Shown here piece after piece: positions 7,501 to 10,111 of a stretch of 10,111 nucleotides of DNA (position 1 is its first letter; each line of letters starts with the position of its first letter). The stretch covers positions 1-10,111 of the forward strand of contig MLAK01000132.1 of NCBI GenBank assembly GCA_001839685.1, in the 5' to 3' direction. The DNA is from Tritrichomonas foetus (Eukaryota > Parabasalia > Tritrichomonadida > Tritrichomonadidae). Under the pieces are notes generated by a model. That model had not been told where the DNA came from and ran no database searches. It was given only the letters and a program-made list of their open reading frames with translations. Position numbers and translations under genes: made by a program.

Positions 7501-8191
7501 CATTCTTATTTACTTTTTTATCCTTATTTGTCTTTTCATTCTTATTTACTTTTTTATCCTTATTTATCTTTCCATTCTTATTTATATTATTGTTTTGATT
7601 GATATTATTGTTTATATTGAGATTTTCATTTTCGTTAATTTTCTTTTGGATTGTTTTAGTTGTGTTTGAATTGATTTCATTGTTTGGTTGTTTTTCAAAA
7701 TCAATTATTTCATGATGAAGACTGGAATGACTTATTTTAGTTGGGTTTTCTTTTTCAGTAATTTTAGCAAGTGGAACTTCTTCTGGTGGTGATAGCGGCT
7801 GCGGTTCTGTTACGACATTTGATCCTGCAAAAACGACATCGTCGTCGTCATCAGAATCGCTTCCAACTAAAATGGGAGGAGCTTGAGAACATAGTGCTGA
7901 ATTAAACGGCGTTTTTGATTTCTTTATTGACTTGATATCGGGCGATTGAATAATTTCAAAGTCAGAATCTGATTCCATTTCGGAAGCCGATGAAATAATA
8001 TTTTGTGAATCATTTTCTGTGCATTTTTTGATCTTTGAATTTGGGGGACGCGGCAATGAAAATAATGAATCGATTTCCTGGTTTTTAATATTATTTTCGG
8101 CAGGGGCTTTACTATCTGAAATTATTGAAGTATTAATTGAATTTGACGGAACTATTTCGACAATTCCATTTTTCTTTCTGATCGAATCCAT
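4547..8191 (-). CDS. RecQ DNA helicase, BLM/Sgs1 type, with RQC and HRDC domains
   Basis: This 1214-aa 3'-to-5' DNA helicase belongs to the BLM/Sgs1 group, which acts in the nucleus on recombination intermediates and stalled forks. Residues are numbered from the ATG at 8191. Motif 0 is about 412-421 ([10 protein letters not shown]) and Walker A is TGGGKS (K444). [27 protein letters not shown] (542-556) and ALTATAT follow. The C-terminal lobe has [20 protein letters not shown] and [10 protein letters not shown] (R728, R731). The zinc site is C789, C807, C811 and C814, and the winged-helix RQC is about 820-930. A recognisable HRDC domain is at about 955-1030. Only BLM/Sgs1- and WRN-like members usually have all of these. 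The N-terminal 400 residues hold acidic Ser/Asp patches, a Lys/Asn hexapeptide array and a probable coiled coil (about 297-360) that could mediate oligomerisation. The C-terminal tail is Gln/Asn/Pro-rich with a pentapeptide array. An in-frame TTG directly precedes the ATG; ATG is preferred because this is a eukaryotic nuclear gene. Topoisomerase III/Rmi1 partnership is expected from the family but not visible. Confidence 0.95.
   Translation of the reverse strand: [1214 protein letters not shown]
4861..4945 (-). repeat. 15-bp tandem array encoding PINSN repeats in the RecQ tail
   Basis: A 15-bp unit (gattagaatttattg on the plus strand) repeats five times, plus a partial unit, with single-base variants. 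On the coding strand it gives repeated Pro-Ile-Asn-Ser-Asn, with one Pro-for-Ser and one Thr-for-Pro variant, at about residues 1085-1110. It keeps frame, so copy number can change without breaking the helicase. It lies outside the conserved domains. Confidence 0.9.
7440..7590 (-). repeat. 18-bp tandem array encoding Lys/Asn hexapeptides in the RecQ N-terminus
   Basis: About eight 18-bp units (ttcattcttatttacctt type on the plus strand) encode hexapeptides NEKVNK, with variants [18 protein letters not shown] and NEKINK, around residues 206-255. Two NEKxNK/DKKVNK pairs suggest an additional 36-bp period. It forms a strongly basic, disordered-looking spacer between acidic patches, in frame and free of stops. 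The boundaries are approximate because the units degrade at both ends. Confidence 0.88.
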
Positions 8192-8201
8192 CAAAAAAAT
8201 T

Positions 8202-8207
8202 TAATGG
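8202..8207 (-). promoter_or_regulatory. Candidate initiator element of recQ
   Basis: CCATTA on the minus strand puts the +1 A at 8205, 14 nt before the ATG at 8191. It matches 5 of 6 positions of the trichomonad initiator TCA+1-Py-W-W (C instead of T at the first base). The spacing is right for the group and supports ATG over the upstream TTG at 8194. The motif is weak on its own. Confidence 0.35.
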
Positions 8208-8214
8208 AAATTAA

Positions 8215-10081
8215 TTAATAAACGCACCTCAATTTCAAAATTTTGAGATAAATCTTCCTTTCGATAAATCTCAATTCATGGAATGTTCTGACTTTTTAAT
8301 TAGAAATTTCGACTCTCATATTGAATTTTTAAGTGTTCATTCAAAAAGTTTTAATTCAAAAAGGTTGTTTAAAAGTCAGACTTTTTGATTGGTCACATTT
8401 TTTTTTCTGATATGACCCTAAAATTAGCGGCAATCTTTATTCATGCTAAGATATTTTAGATATTGAAACAAGTAACAAAACACTAGTGTAGTGAAAGTGT
8501 GAAATATTTAATAAATATTATATAGCCACCTGCACTACTCCATGAAATATCCAAACATGCAAAAGATTAAGAAAGAATGATTTTACCTTGAACACTTTTC
8601 GTTAGTTTGACCTTTTATTTAACCTTATATGTTCACAATGAAATTGGTCGCACTGTGCCAAGTTTGGTCAATTTTAAAGCGAATTCTGAATTTATAGATT
8701 TACTTTTCTTGGCTTGTGGAAAACCTAAAATGTCGAAAATTAGAATTAGTGAGAAAAAATTAGAATATATTAGAAAGAATTAGAATGTTATCGAATCCGG
8801 ATTGCCATTTCTTAATCAAGAAATGGTTCAAGAAATTTTTGCAATTCGTTAATATATTTTATTTACACCAGAAATGGAAGAAACCATTTTAGGTGCATCT
8901 CTTGTAATCTTTGCGAATTAATTTTGCAATCGCTTTGCTTTTTGAGAGTACTTCAAAAGGAACAAAATGAATGGAGAAGGATTCTTTTTAGGGCTTATTC
9001 CTTTATTAAATATTCTTTTATTAAATTATTAATTTGCTTAATTATTCATTTACTTAATTATTCATTTAATTGCAGATTACTTATTATGTTATTTCATTAT
9101 TTGGTTTTTTATTGTTTATGTTATTCTTACGGGAAATTGGTCTTTCATGAAGTTATTTCATCAAATATTTTTTAGTAAAATCTATCGAAAATCACCCAAA
9201 TAGGAATAAGTTATATTTCGACTCATAAGGTAATTGGTGGAGGCGCGGTGAATAATGAGTAAACTTTTAAAATAGTATATTAACATTCTGTGAATCTATT
9301 TTTACACGTGAAGAATCTCAAGAACAATTTTAAGTTTTATACACTGCAGAAACAACTCCATAAACACTCGCAGGACAAGTTACAAATTAGCAACGTCTGA
9401 AACTACGTTTATCAGTTTATTGAATGCTCCTTCTTGGAAATTACTCTCAAAGTATTGTGGTTAAAGGCCATAACTTATTTCATAAAGTCAAGAAGCATGC
9501 AGCAAACGAATCGGAATAATTTTATGAAGAAATGACGAAAAAGATATTTTTTATTTCACATTTCAGATTTCGGTAACTTTTTCTATAGTTATCATTATGA
9601 AAAAATCTCGCAGTGTAAATACGATTCTGCTTGAATTTGGAAATCACCATTTTAATTATTACCGAAGAACTATCTGACAAAAAGGTATTTTATATTTATA
9701 AATCACTTTGGATGTGTAATTTTGGCTCATCGTATGAACAATAGAGATGCGAGCGATTTATTGTCGGAAAGCAGATGCTTCGCTCACAAAACATATTAAT
9801 CAAATTTGTTGAACGTCGTGATTTGGACATTGAAAGTGAATTGGAAGAATGAAATATCTTCTTTGTACCGTCAGAAGATAAGCTCAAAACGATGATCGAA
9901 TCAATGATAACGTTTCCAAACATATAGAAAAGTAGAACTTTTTATATAAGTTCTGAAAATTGATGAAATATTAGAGAGATATATGTCGTATTATAGAGCC
10001 TCACTTTTGGCGGGCACTAATGAGCAAAAANAGAACAACAGAAACGAGAACANAAAACCATTCAAAACATTTCACATATAG
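8215..10081 (+). pseudogene. Decayed ARM-repeat-like gene, right copy (plus strand)
   Basis: This region has no intact gene but reads as one long ruined coding region of roughly 600 codons. An open stretch at 8215-8409 (includes MECSDFLIRNFDSHIEF) is followed, after a T9 run at 8398-8406, by another frame that stays coding-like to about 8945. That frame has stops at 8457, 8484, 8523, 8568, 8589, 8781, 8850, 8919 and 8943. Readable pieces are SDMTLKLAAIF, NSEFIDLLFLACGKPKM, LPFLNQEMVQEIFAIR and MEETILGASLVIFAN. Further pieces follow in other frames: 9401-9535 (FIECSFLEITLKVLWLKAIT), 9528-9677 (NTILLEFGNHHFNYY), 9619-9927 (KSLWMCN, ILIKFVERRDLDIESELEE, EDKLKTMIESMITFPNI; stops at 9742, 9850, 9925) and 9950-10081 (KIDEILERYMSYYRASL). 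The xxLW-LxxIT and KSLWxxN patterns and helix lengths resemble armadillo repeats as in importin-alpha-like proteins. Gene decay is well supported; family identity is inference. Between about 8950 and 9280 the trace is weak and very AT-rich. Confidence 0.6.
10031..10053. other. Ambiguous bases near the window end
   Basis: Two unresolved bases (n at 10031 and n at 10053) lie in a purine-rich stretch. They indicate lower read quality here, so frame statements for the last hundred bases are less reliable. Confidence 0.95.
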
Positions 10082-10111
10082 AACGAACCCCATCACTGAC
10101 ATCAGAAATTT

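Noticed and set aside
7440..7590. CRISPR-like regular repeat pattern
   Set aside because: Units are directly adjacent with no spacers, lie within a coding frame, and the genome is eukaryotic.
7390..7669. Plus-strand open frames of 70 and 84 aa, rich in Tyr/Leu/Phe/Ile
   Set aside because: They are the antisense of the 18-bp coding array in recQ, which stays stop-free in several frames because of its period.
8192..8194. TTG as the recQ start codon
   Set aside because: Nuclear eukaryotic genes start at ATG, and an ATG follows immediately at 8191 with initiator-like spacing.
8924..9175. 83-aa plus-strand open frame
   Set aside because: The second half is AT-rich low complexity (Ile/Leu/Tyr/Phe) and the first half is probably one frame of the decayed gene. 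It is not a credible independent gene.
9696..9923. 75-aa minus-strand open frame
   Set aside because: It lies opposite the best-preserved part of the right relic, has Ser-rich composition typical of the antisense of Glu/Asp/Lys codons, and matches no family I recognise.
9934..9954. Hairpin agaactt / aagttct with a 7-nt loop, as a possible terminator
   Set aside because: A 7-bp stem is easily found by chance in DNA of this composition, and bacterial-type terminators do not apply here.
8215..10081. A living gene with many introns instead of a pseudogene
   Set aside because: Trichomonad introns start GTATGT and end with an ACTAACACACAG-type motif; neither is seen here, and stops are too dense within otherwise continuous frames.

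Overview
The window is AT-rich eukaryotic DNA, most likely from a parabasalid protist of the Trichomonas/Tritrichomonas type. The signs are long intronless coding regions, Asn/Lys-rich low-complexity protein segments, a CAMK/AMPK-like kinase with a UBA-like segment, an intact mariner element, and near-matches to the trichomonad initiator (TCA+1-Py-W-W) 12-14 nt before both host start codons. The lineage is inferred; no database was searched. Entamoeba or another AT-rich protist is less likely but not excluded.

Layout, left to right. 1-62 is a 21-bp tandem repeat. 209-1726 (-) is a complete 505-aa Ser/Thr kinase. 1741-3032 (-) has no intact gene but holds the ruins of one, recognisable as short open segments in shifting frames. 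3075-4359 is a complete mariner element with TA duplications, 26-bp inverted repeats and an uninterrupted 336-aa DD34D transposase (+). 4362-4546 is the short 3' flank of recQ, with a 20-bp tandem duplication. 4547-8191 (-) is a complete 1214-aa BLM/Sgs1-type RecQ helicase (helicase, Zn-binding, RQC and HRDC domains) with long low-complexity ends. 8215-10081 (+) is a second ruined gene, with many stops and several frame changes, whose readable pieces look like armadillo (ARM)-type helical repeats.

The least obvious content is the pair of ruined genes. They lie on opposite strands about 5.7 kb apart and share a block (2852 down to 2793 on -, 8589-8648 on +) that is about 77% identical over 60 nt without gaps. 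It encodes related peptides and carries the same TGA triplet at the same place. They therefore look like two decayed paralogues of one dispersed family, not featureless spacer. The mariner sits between the left copy and recQ.

No operon-like cooperation is implied: kinase and helicase are independent genes. The only mobile system seen is the mariner, which has every part visible in the sequence that an autonomous element would need. I did not find a wholly new system; the decayed ARM-like family is the best candidate for something undescribed.
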